Assembly: GCA_017302255.1 (NCBI GenBank)
Contig: JAFLDV010000010.1
Span: forward strand, 1-64,000
Length of the DNA: 64,000 bases
From: Gammaproteobacteria bacterium
GTDB taxonomy: Bacteria; Pseudomonadota; Gammaproteobacteria; Enterobacterales; Alteromonadaceae
Direction of reading: 5' to 3'
The notes below the pieces were generated by a model. It searched no databases. It had not been told where the DNA came from and saw nothing but the letters and a program-made list of their open reading frames with translations. Positions within the stretch are counted from its first letter, which is position 1. Each line of letters starts with the position of its first letter. Positions 1 to 8,673 of the stretch are shown piece by piece. The translations under genes were made by a program, and so were the position numbers.

Positions 1-85
1 TCCATTCCGAACTCAGAAGTGAAACGCAGCTGCGACGATGGTAGTGTGGCAGATGCCATGCGAGAGTAGTACACCGCCAGGCTCC
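1..85 (+). rRNA. rrf: 5S ribosomal RNA, 3' part (5' end outside window)
   Basis: The window opens inside a 5S rRNA gene. The first bases carry the conserved loop with CCGAACTCAGAAGTGAAACG, followed by the GATGGTAGTGTGG helix and the GAGAGTAG segment. The closing GCCAGGCTCCC completes the terminal helix. The 5' third, and any 16S and 23S genes, lie outside the window. A strong terminator follows within about 10 bases, so this is the end of an rrn operon. The exact 3' end is judged by family resemblance to within 2-3 bases. Confidence 0.93.
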
Positions 86-95
86 CAATAAAGTC

Positions 96-125
96 AAAAA
101 GCCCACTCGAAAGAGTGGGCTTTTT
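96..125 (+). terminator. rrn operon terminator
   Basis: A perfect stem, AAAAAGCCCACTC paired with GAGTGGGCTTTTT around a GAAA loop, ends in a T run directly after the 5S gene. It is the intrinsic terminator of the ribosomal RNA operon. Confidence 0.92.
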
Positions 126-321
126 GCTTTATGGCATTCTGGCGGAATATTGCTCAGCCGGACGTCGCACGGGGGCATTCCCATGTGACAACAATGGATG
201 GAACATTGCTCGAGAAGGACACTCCCATTTGATGGATCGAACATTGTTGGACCGCTTTAGCGGGCCGCGAAGTGCTGAACTCCATGGATCGGATGAGCAA
301 TCTTTAGCTCTGCGAAGCTCA

Positions 322-371
322 TCAAGGCTACCAATAAAGCCAAAGGCCCAGTCTAACGACTGGGCCTTTTT
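322..371 (+). terminator. second rrn-like 3' junction with terminator
   Basis: Bases 322-350 repeat, imperfectly, the 5S-to-terminator junction at 79-106: AGGCTACCAATAAAGCCAAA here against AGGCTCCCAATAAAGTCAAA there. A hairpin with GGCCCAGTC and GACTGGGCC arms and a T run follows at 342-371. The sequence just upstream (about 270-322) keeps only weak 5S-like traces such as GAACTC. It looks like a decayed second rrn end or the product of recombination between rrn copies. The hairpin itself is a convincing terminator; its history is inferred. Confidence 0.7.
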
Positions 372-419
372 ACATTTAACGTCCTGCTCAATTTTCTCGA
401 TTGGTTGTAAAAAGTAGAC

Positions 420-1002
420 TTGTGAATCATGAGCCCGGCAGAGTATTCCTCGAGTATGTCTACCACATGAGACCAATCGGCATCCAGTTTTTGACGCAGT
501 GCCTCAGCGAGGGGGGAAGCGTAAAATCAAAAGTTTTTGGAATGTTTAGTGTTATTAATGGCTAGACCATAGCGCTTAAACTGTCTCCAGTTAGACTCAG
601 TTAAAAACCGTATCAAGCTGCTTCATAACATTCGTTATGTGGCCTTCAATTTTCAGGCGGTCGCAAAGCAAAGATATTCAACTTTAAGTTTGTTCAAGTT
701 CAACAAGCCAGTTTAAATCACTTATTAGTGATGTCGAGCCAATTAGATCTGCAATTTGAGATTCCTCGTTGATGCAAAATGGTAACTATTACTGCGCTAG
801 AGCATATAGAAATTGAGGTTAGCTACCTAATTTACGGTTTCTATTTTCGAGGGAAATTCCCTATAAATCATAAATATGTAGCTGAATCAGATACGTCGAA
901 CACAATTTATTTGATAAATTTATGATATCTAAATTTTTCGCATGATATTTCCAGTCGGTTGCACTACAAATCTGTTACATAAATAAAACATTGGAGTGCG
1001 CC
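420..1002. other. gap without a clear gene
   Basis: No intact gene is visible. On the minus strand about 400-530 can be read as a short coding-like stretch (ending in residues EEYSAGLMIHKSTFY), but it has no credible start and no frame that continues, so it may be a gene remnant. From about 780 onward the DNA is strongly AT-rich, which fits the promoter region of the gene starting at 1003. Confidence 0.4.
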
Positions 1003-1599
1003 ATGGAGATACTGTTTTTCTTGATTTTCAAACTATTTGTTTGGTATCAACAAGCATCAGCAGAACCACCGATAATGAAAGTATTGCCTAATGGGTTGCG
1101 TGTATATGACATCAAAAATATGTATAACTTCGACATTGAAGATTATCTTGCTGAATACGCTCCACATTTGTTGCCTTACGCTGAAGATCTCGAATACTGG
1201 TCAATTTACGCTCGTGTCGATCCGCGGATATTACTCGTACTTATGGAGTATCAATCTGGGATTGTGATGCGCCCCAACTGGACCGTTCACCGACGTGAAG
1301 AACCATTTGGGAATATGACAATAGTACATGGTTTTTCCCATCAACTAATCAGTGTCGCAGAAGTGTTGAAGTATCGCCATCGAGGAGACATGGTTCCGCG
1401 CTGGTTTAAAGATATGAAACTGCCTAAAGAAGAAAATCCTTTCATCTTTTTGAATAAATTGGACCCCAACGATTTAAAAAATAAGCAACGATATGATGAC
1501 CTCAGGTTCTTATTTATGGACATGTTTTATCTTGAGTTTGACACCATGTTCAAGCATAGGACTCAGCGCTGGTGGGAACGAGCGTTGCTGAAACAGTAG
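1003..1599 (+). CDS. LasA-propeptide-like secreted protein without protease domain
   Basis: 198 residues. The ATG at 1003 is preferred because GGAG lies 8 bases upstream; a TTG at 991 has no such support. Residues 1-22 form a signal peptide ending in ASA. Residues about 45-90 (FDIEDYLAEYAPHL, then a tyrosine/tryptophan-rich stretch, then DPRILLVLMEYQSG) resemble the propeptide of the LasA/lysostaphin-like M23 endopeptidases. In those, a comparable FD..AYL..NAP segment precedes a P.VLL.LM..QSG helix. The M23 metallopeptidase domain that should follow is absent, and the protein ends about 100 residues later without HxxxD or HxH motifs. It may be a remnant, a stand-alone chaperone or inhibitor of an M23 enzyme, or a degenerate effector. 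It sits directly upstream of a secreted RHS toxin. Similarity is recalled from family knowledge, not searched. Confidence 0.6.
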   Translation: MEILFFLIFKLFVWYQQASAEPPIMKVLPNGLRVYDIKNMYNFDIEDYLAEYAPHLLPYAEDLEYWSIYARVDPRILLVLMEYQSGIVMRPNWTVHRREEPFGNMTIVHGFSHQLISVAEVLKYRHRGDMVPRWFKDMKLPKEENPFIFLNKLDPNDLKNKQRYDDLRFLFMDMFYLEFDTMFKHRTQRWWERALLKQ

Positions 1600-2076
1600 G
1601 GAAGACCAAAAATTTAATCCCGCTTCAGCGATTAAATCAATCTTAAAAAGCCCTTCAGGATCTGAAACTCGCTTAATTTCACTAGGTGAAGGGTTCTCAT
1701 CAACGATTTATTTTTAACAAGAGTTTGCCGGGACAACTTGCTCTCGGTAATGCTCAACTCCTCTTTTGCCCATCTGTTTAGCAACCTCCTTTAGTTGAAA
1801 CCGCTTTACATGCCAGCAAAAAAGAAAATTTAAATTAAATTAAAAGTAAATAAAAAGTATATTTAAAGTTGAATTATTGGTTTGTTGCGCTATTACTTTA
1901 ATGATTTTTTGATGAAACAACTGCTGAGCTCAATACGCTTTAACTGTCAGACTCGGTATCTGTACTTCAGAAAAGCGTCGGATTTCTAAATAGGAAATTC
2001 ACATTAATTTGCAAACCAGCCATGAAGCCTATGGAACAAGGAAACGTGTTTGCAAACGATAAACTAAGGACTACCA
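1600..2076. other. AT-rich gap upstream of the RHS gene
   Basis: No gene is seen. A CCCTTCA/TGAAGGG pair at about 1649-1697 could form a long-looped hairpin but has no T run. The segment 1820-1880 is extremely AT-rich, as is typical of horizontally acquired or H-NS-bound DNA. Two copies of TTTGCAAAC lie near the 3' end and are listed separately. An AAGGA ribosome binding site precedes the ATG at 2077. Confidence 0.5.
2008..2057 (+). promoter_or_regulatory. paired TTTGCAAAC motifs before the RHS gene
   Basis: TTTGCAAAC occurs at 2008-2016 and within the 10-base palindrome GTTTGCAAAC at 2048-2057. The copies are about 41 bases apart, close to four helical turns, and lie just before the RHS start codon. 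The arrangement would suit a dimeric repressor, but no regulator is recognised and the match could be chance. Confidence 0.25.
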
Positions 2077-5000
2077 ATGAAAACTACATTGTTAGGAAAA
2101 GCTTTTCTTTTAACGTCACTTGCATCGTTCGCCCATGCTGCGGGGACTAATCCACTCATTGAAGCTGCAAAGGAAACTCCCGGTAAGGCACTACATGAGG
2201 CTATTGCCGTTAAAGCCGCAAACGCGAGTAAATCAGCGAATAGTGCAAACTTATCGCAAAGCCAAAATCAGCCTGCTGGTTCTGTCGCTACTGAACTTGC
2301 ACTTTCGCGGATTGGCGTCAGTGAGGAAGTCACCGCCGAAACAACTGAACTCTTTGGTGAAAAAGTCGATTTAAATACTGGAGCGGTAAGTTTTAGTCAT
2401 ACCGATATTTCCATTCCAGGTAATTTCGCAATCGATGTCGGTGTTACTCGAGTGCGTCGTGGTTCAATAAATAGCGAAGGCCAGCTGATTCATTTTGCTG
2501 ATTGGCAATTAGATATTCCATCGATCACAACCTCAGTTGTTTCTGGAACTCCCCTCAATAACACTTGGACTAATGGTAAAGCCTGTAGCGGTCCATTAAA
2601 CCCAGGAAGCGTTAGTGTAGAAGGCGACGGTTTCATCGTCGCTAATCAATACTGGAGTGGCGATACCATTAGTGTGCCCGGTGTTGGTTCTGAGCAGTTG
2701 CTAGAGCCTTCGACACCAACTGCTGGTGTAACGAGAGTTGCTAAAAACTGGAAAATTCAGTGTGTTACTGTAGGCAATCAAGAGCAATTCAAAGCGACAT
2801 CTCCGCAAGGGGTGACCTATACCTTTGGTAAACTCCGTTTAGTGCCGGCTGAAGAACTCACATTATCGGTGAATGATAAAGAAACGGGTGCAAGCACTAC
2901 AATCAAAGTCCCACGTTATACCGCTTTTATGCAGGTCACCGAAATTCGTGATCGTTTTAATAATACAGTGACCTACAACTACAGTAGTCCAGACCAACTC
3001 GATTCAATCGTCGCAAGTGATGGCCGACAAATCAACTTCAATTATGAACTTGGATCCGAGCGTAAACTTATCAAGTCAATTACAGCAAATGGCAAAACCT
3101 GGCAGTATTTATACAAATTGTCTGCAACGCCAAAAATGATCAATGGTCTCTTATACAACGTTGATATTCTTCATAAAGTTGTTCTCCCAGATGGTCGTGA
3201 ATGGGTGTACGACGATGACTATGTAGCAACAGGTTCACTCGAATCTCGCTGGGTCATCAACAGTTACGGTGATAGTCAGCAAGACGATATCCAATGTACG
3301 TTTTCACCATCGGGAGATGCAAATACCAATTTCGGATACACACACGTTAATCGAATGACCCATCCGAGCGGTCTTACTGCCGAATTTGAGCTGCAAGGGG
3401 TGATATTCGGTCGTTCGCAAGTGCCTCATAAATTTCAATCAACAAAGAATAGAATCAATAAATATTCTCGATGCTTTGCCAACCTGTCAATTAAGCGTAA
3501 AACCCTTTCAGGTAAAGGTGTTCCAGCATTAACTTGGAATTACTCTTACTCTCAGAACCCAGGTCAATACGTTGACGGCGCTGGTGATTTCGGGCCTGCT
3601 CCAGCACCATTAACTGGAATTCCGGTGGTACCTGCCGGTTATAACGCAATGGATTTACGTTCTACCTCAGTGGTTGCCCCTGATGGTAGTAAAACAACCC
3701 ATGTGTTCGACCGACGCTATAACTACAGTCAAGATCAAGAAGTTGCGACTTTTCAATACGATACCGATGGCTCTACCCTGCTGCAAAGAGCTGAGCACAA
3801 GTATGTTGTTGCCAATACCGTTGGAGCTTCAAATTTAACTTCGCATTTCTTTAATGGCTCTCGATTAATCACGACCGCAGAGTCATTCGAAAACGAGGCA
3901 CAACATAATAGTTTTGTGAATAAAAGCGAGACGCAAATCTATCGCTACGTCAATGGCGTGGCTACTGATTCGTACACTACGCAATACTCGAACTACAACA
4001 ATTACGGTGTGCCTCTTATTACCAAAGAGTTCAACAACGTAAATGGGAAAGTTCGGTACACGCGCGACAGCTACCAGCATGATTTAACCAACTGGGTATT
4101 AAATCTACCAACCAGTAAAGAGCTTTCAACGAACGGCACTACTTATACTAGCGTTCAATCAACCAGCTATTATTCACCAACGCACGCCAGTAAATCGCTT
4201 CCCTATCAAGAATTTGCTTATGGATTGCTGCAAGCCACAAATACTTATTTAGCTGATGGCAATTTATCGCAGAAAACCTTTAATGCGGCTAATCGTTGGG
4301 TCCAGTACAGCAATTACAAGCGTGGCAAACCGCAACTGATTAAAGTGCCTACTCGTTATTCGGCTACTTGTACTGACCCTAGCATGTGCTTCCAAAGTGT
4401 CAGTGCGACCGTTAATAATGATGGCACTATCAGCTGGGTTCGCGATTTTAATAACAACGAAACCAACTATGGCTATGATGCGATTGGCCGGTTGACCAGC
4501 ATAAACCCTGTGGATAGTCGTTGGGCTGATACTAGCATTAGCTACGATATCGATTATTCCAATAACGCCTCGATGGTACAAAACATCGTACGCGGCAACT
4601 TCCGTAAATCAATTACGTTGGATGGATTATTCCGGCCAATTTTGAGCAAAGAATGGGATTTTACCGACGAAGCAAACACGGCGCGTTATACCCGGCAAGA
4701 GTTTAATGCGTATGGCAAACCAATCTTTACTTCTCAACCAAGCCGTACCGACTTTGAAAACATTGGGTCTTCTACTGTTTACGATGGCTTACAACGGGTT
4801 TCTCAGCAAACCAACACTGCCAATGGCGATATCTCGTTCGATTATTTGGCTGGCAATGTAGTGCAATCTACCAATGGTAGAAACTATCAAACTAACACCC
4901 AATATCTTGCCTATGGTTCACCAGAGCAAGAGTTGGCCATGCTCATCAGTCAGCCGGAGTCGGTTGATACTAGCATTAGCTATAACTTGTTCGGCAATCC

Positions 5001-6966
5001 AGTGAGCATTACTCAAGGCGGGGTGGTAGAAAGTCGGGTGTACGATAGTGCACAGCGGTTGTGTCTGCAAAAACGTCCAGAAACTGGTATCAAAGCAGTG
5101 CAATACAATAACCTTGGCCAAATTACTGGTTTTGCCGAAGGGTTGACGGGCAATGGCTCAAGTTGCTCGGATTACACCACTAACACAAATGCATGGGTGG
5201 CTATCGCTTACGATAACCATGGTGTCGAGCGTGGTAAAACTTTTGCTGATGGTAGTCCTGCTGTCACCAACACTCTGGATGCACAGGGGAATTTGCTGAC
5301 ATTGGCTGCAGGGAATTCAACCTGGACTTATACCTACAACAGCAAACACTTAGTTGAAAGCGAATTGCTGAACGTCGCTGGCGCGAACTTCGTACTAAAC
5401 CCTGAGTATGACAGTCTTGGTAATCTGGCATCACTGCAATACAACAATCAATTGACCGCGAGTTATGCACCCAATGCACTTGGTCAGCCGATGCAACTGA
5501 GAGATGGCTTCACGACTTTGGCAAGCCAAGTACAATACCACCCAGACGGTAAACTGAAGTCATTTAACTACGGCAATGGTCTGCGGTTTAACCAAAATTT
5601 AGATACCGAGAATCGCCCTTACGAGCGTGCAGTGTTGCAAAGCCAAAGCTATCGGGTTGCCCAGCGTTACGGTTATGACGCCAACAATAACATTGAGGCC
5701 ATCACTGATTTAGTCGCAAGTAACCGCTCGGTCAGCATGCAATACGATGGTTTAGACCGCCTTGATAGCGCAACTGGTGCTTGGGGTTATGGCAGTTTTG
5801 ACTATGATGTTCTTGGTAATTTAACCGCCAAAACTGTTGGTAGCACAACTAGTTACTACAACTACAACACAACAACCAATCGCTTAAGCAGCGTCACTGG
5901 TGGCTATAATTTTAGTTATGACGACCGCGGTAATGTCAGCCATAACGGCAAACGAGCTTTTACTTTCAACCGAGCCAATCAGCTCGTTGGGTCGGGCAAT
6001 GTCAGTTACGTGTATGACGGCTATAACCGCCGAGTTCGCCAGCAAACTGCCGCAGGCACTAATTACAGTCTTTACAATAGCGGCGGCCAGTTAATGCTTC
6101 GGCAAAACGCAGCGGCAATGCGCACCTTTGCGTTATATCTCGGCAAAGATTTAATCGCCGAAAGGGATATATCCGCAACCACCAACACACTGCGCTATCA
6201 ACATACCGATGTTTTAGGCTCAGTCATTGCTGAATCGAATAGCGCGGGCAATATCAGCAGCAGTGTGTATCAACCTTTCGGTGAGCGTGTCGGCGGACAA
6301 AAAGTTGGTGTTGGTTTCACTGGGCACTTGGAAGATCCAGATATTGAGCTAACATATATGCAACAGCGTTATTACGATCCAGTGATAGGGCGGTTTTATA
6401 GTAATGATCCGGTGGGGTTTGGAGCAGATAATCCAATGATGTTTAATCGGTATGCTTATGCAAATAACAACCCGTATAAGTATGTGGATCCTGATGGGAT
6501 GGCGGTTCGTGGAGTATACGACAATGAGACAAACACTCTTTCTATGCGTGACCAGGATACAAAAGAAAGAGTAGTAATTGACGCATTTTCAGGTGGAAGT
6601 TATAGCGATGGTGATTTCGAACCAATTCCTGAAGGGACATACGCGATACTTTTCTCTCCTCGTGACAATTTCTTTAGGCTAGAAGCTATCGATTCAAAAT
6701 TTGGTGATGACATTGAGGAAACAACAGGACGAACACAGTTTCGATTGCATCATTTTGGTCGCTCTGAGGGCTGTGTTACAGCGAAAGATGACCAAGGTTG
6801 GCAAAAGGTTAAAAAAATGCTCAAGAAAACTAGTACAACAAGTACAACGGTGGATTCAAAATCTAAAAACCCATTTGCGGAAAAAACCGAATCATCAGTG
6901 AAATATGGTGAACTTAAGGTTGTAAGGGTTTCAGGTCGAATTAACTCAAAAAGGTTGGAGAAATGA
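2077..6966 (+). CDS. secreted RHS polymorphic toxin with Tlde1/L,D-transpeptidase-like C-terminus
   Basis: 1629 residues. A signal peptide (residues 1-21, cleavage after AHA) predicts Sec export. An N-terminal beta domain follows, containing LFGEKVDLNTGAVSF, a segment common in RHS/YD proteins. YD-repeat-like motifs (YDxxGRLxS, YDSLGNL, YDGLDRLDS) run from about residue 300 to 1370 and should build the hollow RHS shell. The core signature PVGFGADNPMMFNRYAYANN and a DPDG site end near residue 1475, where such proteins are normally self-cleaved. The last 150 residues are unrelated to the shell and read as a toxin: PIPEGTYAI, then HHFGRSEGCV with His1559, Ser1563 and Cys1566, the HxxGxSxGC signature of YkuD/DUF2778 (Tlde1) peptidoglycan enzymes. 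The 3' end is visibly more AT-rich, as expected for an exchangeable tip. The next gene overlaps by 4 bases and is the likely immunity gene. No type VI genes are nearby. Confidence 0.85.
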   Translation: MKTTLLGKAFLLTSLASFAHAAGTNPLIEAAKETPGKALHEAIAVKAANASKSANSANLSQSQNQPAGSVATELALSRIGVSEEVTAETTELFGEKVDLNTGAVSFSHTDISIPGNFAIDVGVTRVRRGSINSEGQLIHFADWQLDIPSITTSVVSGTPLNNTWTNGKACSGPLNPGSVSVEGDGFIVANQYWSGDTISVPGVGSEQLLEPSTPTAGVTRVAKNWKIQCVTVGNQEQFKATSPQGVTYTFGKLRLVPAEELTLSVNDKETGASTTIKVPRYTAFMQVTEIRDRFNNTVTYNYSSPDQLDSIVASDGRQINFNYELGSERKLIKSITANGKTWQYLYKLSATPKMINGLLYNVDILHKVVLPDGREWVYDDDYVATGSLESRWVINSYGDSQQDDIQCTFSPSGDANTNFGYTHVNRMTHPSGLTAEFELQGVIFGRSQVPHKFQSTKNRINKYSRCFANLSIKRKTLSGKGVPALTWNYSYSQNPGQYVDGAGDFGPAPAPLTGIPVVPAGYNAMDLRSTSVVAPDGSKTTHVFDRRYNYSQDQEVATFQYDTDGSTLLQRAEHKYVVANTVGASNLTSHFFNGSRLITTAESFENEAQHNSFVNKSETQIYRYVNGVATDSYTTQYSNYNNYGVPLITKEFNNVNGKVRYTRDSYQHDLTNWVLNLPTSKELSTNGTTYTSVQSTSYYSPTHASKSLPYQEFAYGLLQATNTYLADGNLSQKTFNAANRWVQYSNYKRGKPQLIKVPTRYSATCTDPSMCFQSVSATVNNDGTISWVRDFNNNETNYGYDAIGRLTSINPVDSRWADTSISYDIDYSNNASMVQNIVRGNFRKSITLDGLFRPILSKEWDFTDEANTARYTRQEFNAYGKPIFTSQPSRTDFENIGSSTVYDGLQRVSQQTNTANGDISFDYLAGNVVQSTNGRNYQTNTQYLAYGSPEQELAMLISQPESVDTSISYNLFGNPVSITQGGVVESRVYDSAQRLCLQKRPETGIKAVQYNNLGQITGFAEGLTGNGSSCSDYTTNTNAWVAIAYDNHGVERGKTFADGSPAVTNTLDAQGNLLTLAAGNSTWTYTYNSKHLVESELLNVAGANFVLNPEYDSLGNLASLQYNNQLTASYAPNALGQPMQLRDGFTTLASQVQYHPDGKLKSFNYGNGLRFNQNLDTENRPYERAVLQSQSYRVAQRYGYDANNNIEAITDLVASNRSVSMQYDGLDRLDSATGAWGYGSFDYDVLGNLTAKTVGSTTSYYNYNTTTNRLSSVTGGYNFSYDDRGNVSHNGKRAFTFNRANQLVGSGNVSYVYDGYNRRVRQQTAAGTNYSLYNSGGQLMLRQNAAAMRTFALYLGKDLIAERDISATTNTLRYQHTDVLGSVIAESNSAGNISSSVYQPFGERVGGQKVGVGFTGHLEDPDIELTYMQQRYYDPVIGRFYSNDPVGFGADNPMMFNRYAYANNNPYKYVDPDGMAVRGVYDNETNTLSMRDQDTKERVVIDAFSGGSYSDGDFEPIPEGTYAILFSPRDNFFRLEAIDSKFGDDIEETTGRTQFRLHHFGRSEGCVTAKDDQGWQKVKKMLKKTSTTSTTVDSKSKNPFAEKTESSVKYGELKVVRVSGRINSKRLEK

Positions 6967-7265
6967 AAAAGGAAATTAACGTTGCAGTTAACCTAATTGC
7001 ATTCTTATTGGTGTCTTTATCAATTGCGTACTATACATCAGTTATTTACGACATTATAAAGTTGTGGCGTAAAGGTTACGATCTGCCATTGCTATTTATA
7101 GATAAATCAACATGTTATGCGGTTATTCTTGTAATATGTATTATTTGTTTCTTATTGCTTTTCAATGGAGGTGTAATCTATCGTAGATTTTTATCTTTTG
7201 TGATGCTGTCTTTCAGCATTTTTTGGGCAGCATTGTATTTGACCAATGTAATATCACTATTATAA
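6963..7265 (+). CDS. small three-helix membrane protein, probable RHS-toxin immunity
   Basis: 100 residues, starting inside the stop codon of the RHS gene (ATGA overlap), so the two are translationally coupled. A GGAG lies just upstream. Three hydrophobic segments are visible: residues about 9-30, 52-70 and 74-97, with few charged residues elsewhere. I recognise no family. Position, coupling, size and AT-rich composition match the usual immunity gene of a polymorphic toxin. A membrane location is sensible if the cognate toxin acts on peptidoglycan in the periplasm. The function is inferred from context only. Confidence 0.7.
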   Translation: MKKEINVAVNLIAFLLVSLSIAYYTSVIYDIIKLWRKGYDLPLLFIDKSTCYAVILVICIICFLLLFNGGVIYRRFLSFVMLSFSIFWAALYLTNVISLL

Positions 7266-7472
7266 AGTCCTCTTGCATTTGCAATACCGATGATAATAGT
7301 GCCAAATGGACACCCATCAACCGGTCTCGTTTTGGCAACCCAGACTGATAAAACTATCAGAAGTCTGATCTGAACGGAGCCACAGTTATGCCGTAAGGTG
7401 TTGTTAGACTTACTAAGAATTATCATGTAGTCAGATGTTGTCGAGAATTTAGGTCACCTTAGCTCCCCAACG

Positions 7473-7502
7473 AAAAAGCCACTCAATTTGAGTGGCTTTA
7501 TT
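7473..7502 (-). terminator. terminator of the YjfB-like gene
   Basis: The stem AAGCCACTCAA/TTGAGTGGCTT lies one base beyond the stop codon of the minus-strand gene and ends in TTTTT on that strand. It may also stop transcription arriving from the RHS side. Confidence 0.8.
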
Positions 7503-7688
7503 TCATACGAGGATATTAATAGTCTGTCCTAGACTACCGGAAGTTTGTGGTGCAGGCGCTGCCGCAGATGCAGCTTGCAGCATTTGCATGACCATTTTCC
7601 CTTCCTGTGTTTGCTGGGTTTTTGCAAGCGCTGCGCCCAACATTTCGTAGCTTTGGCTTACCGCCGTGCTACCGATGCCTTGAGTCAT
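7503..7688 (-). CDS. YjfB-like putative motility protein
   Basis: 61 residues. The ATG at 7688 is chosen because GGGAGGAG lies just upstream; an ATG four codons earlier overlaps that site. The layout matches the YjfB_motility family (PF14070): an N-terminal AVSQS segment, a central helix rich in Met, Gln and Ala (QEGKMVMQMLQ), and the C-terminal signature LGQTINILV. B. subtilis YjfB is a small protein of the sigma-D motility regulon with unknown biochemistry. No flagellar genes lie nearby, so this is a stand-alone copy with its own terminator. Family assignment rests on the recalled pattern and is fairly secure for so short a protein. Confidence 0.75.
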   Translation of the reverse strand: MTQGIGSTAVSQSYEMLGAALAKTQQTQEGKMVMQMLQAASAAAPAPQTSGSLGQTINILV

Positions 7689-7770
7689 AACTCCTCCCAT
7701 ACCAGTACATCTATCACTATAACGGCAGGTTTGGATTTATATTAAATTTAATTGCTAACTTTTTAGCTAT

Positions 7771-7796
7771 AAAAAAGCCCGCTGGTGGCGGGCTTT
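7771..7796 (-). terminator. terminator of the DUF2726 gene
   Basis: The arms AAAGCCCGCC and GGCGGGCTTT lie 18 bases past the DUF2726 stop codon and end in a run of six T on the minus strand. Confidence 0.85.
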
Positions 7797-7813
7797 GTAT
7801 ATAAGTAGTGAAA

Positions 7814-8443
7814 TCAAGAGACTTGCACTAAAGCCGGTGTTTGTGGTTTGGCCATGGGAGTTGGCAGATTAGGTGTTGAGCCTGCTAATGGCCGAACTGG
7901 ACGTGTAGGGCCGCGCTTAACTGTACCTTTAATCAGTGGCGATGGCGCCATGGGAATATTGCCAAGTTTTGCTGCAAGCCCTTGTTGAATGTCGGCCACT
8001 GTGTAGCCAGCTTTTACTTTCATTCGTACATAAGGAATGCCTGCGGTTTCTAGCGCGCCTTGCACAAACCAATCAGGGACCGCTTTGTGTCCTTGCAGAT
8101 TGCTGTTGTTTACTAAATCAATCACCGCAACAATCGACATGTCTTCAGTGTTGCACAAAACGTAGTCCAAATATTTGGCATTGAGCTTTTGCATGGCAGC
8201 TCTGCGGCTTTTGTCGTCGGCGTTTTCTTTTAGTTCCAACACGTCTGCTAATTTGACTCTATTAATGATTTTGTATTTCTCGCCAACCGCACGCTCAAGA
8301 AGCTGGAGGAAAGAACGCTCAACGACGGTAAAGAGTTGTTGTCGCTTATGAAATGGGAATGGATTGCCGTGATGGCTAAAGCGACTGATTAACAACGCTG
8401 CCGCTACTGCGCAAACAACTAACAGGATGATGATAAATTCCAT
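7814..8443 (-). CDS. DUF2726 domain protein, membrane-anchored
   Basis: 209 residues. The ATG at 8443 follows AGAGGT with a 5-base spacer; a longer reading to 8488 has no such site. Residues 2-20 form one transmembrane helix (a signal anchor). The DUF2726 domain spans about 40-160: VVERSFLQLLERAVGEKY, then a KLADVL segment, a paired-basic RRAAMQKL stretch, and DYVLCNTEDMSIVAVIDL. This fold is related to restriction-endonuclease-like domains, with acidic and lysine residues placed similarly, but its role is unknown. The proline-rich C-terminus (160-209) looks disordered. It stands alone between two terminator-bounded units. Confidence 0.8.
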   Translation of the reverse strand: MEFIIILLVVCAVAAALLISRFSHHGNPFPFHKRQQLFTVVERSFLQLLERAVGEKYKIINRVKLADVLELKENADDKSRRAAMQKLNAKYLDYVLCNTEDMSIVAVIDLVNNSNLQGHKAVPDWFVQGALETAGIPYVRMKVKAGYTVADIQQGLAAKLGNIPMAPSPLIKGTVKRGPTRPVRPLAGSTPNLPTPMAKPQTPALVQVS

Positions 8444-8673
8444 AGCTACCTCTGACAAAAAATTGACGGACTTGGATTTAAAGTCCATTACACAAGGTCA
8501 GATTGCAGAACTTATGCCAGAGTTATAGCGCTAAATCATAAATTGGTATTTTTTACGGTGATGTCTGCCATTACTTTCATTGATAGTTTTGATGATGGAA
8601 ATCGGCATATAGTAATGCACCAGTGCTAAAAGAAAGCACATTTAGTCCCTACAGCAGAATACAGGAGCTTTCC

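Noticed and set aside
115-476. Overlapping 100- and 115-residue reading frames on both strands next to the 5S gene
   Set aside because: They run across two terminator hairpins, lack ribosome binding sites and have no protein-like composition.
2120-2374. An 84-residue frame inside the 5' end of the RHS gene
   Set aside because: It is an out-of-frame shadow with Arg/Lys/Leu-rich composition and no ribosome binding site.
7266-7470. Possible insertion-sequence remnant after the immunity gene (a GGACACCCATCAAC stretch on the plus strand, an 82-residue frame on the minus strand)
   Set aside because: No transposase motif, matching inverted repeats or target duplication could be found by eye.
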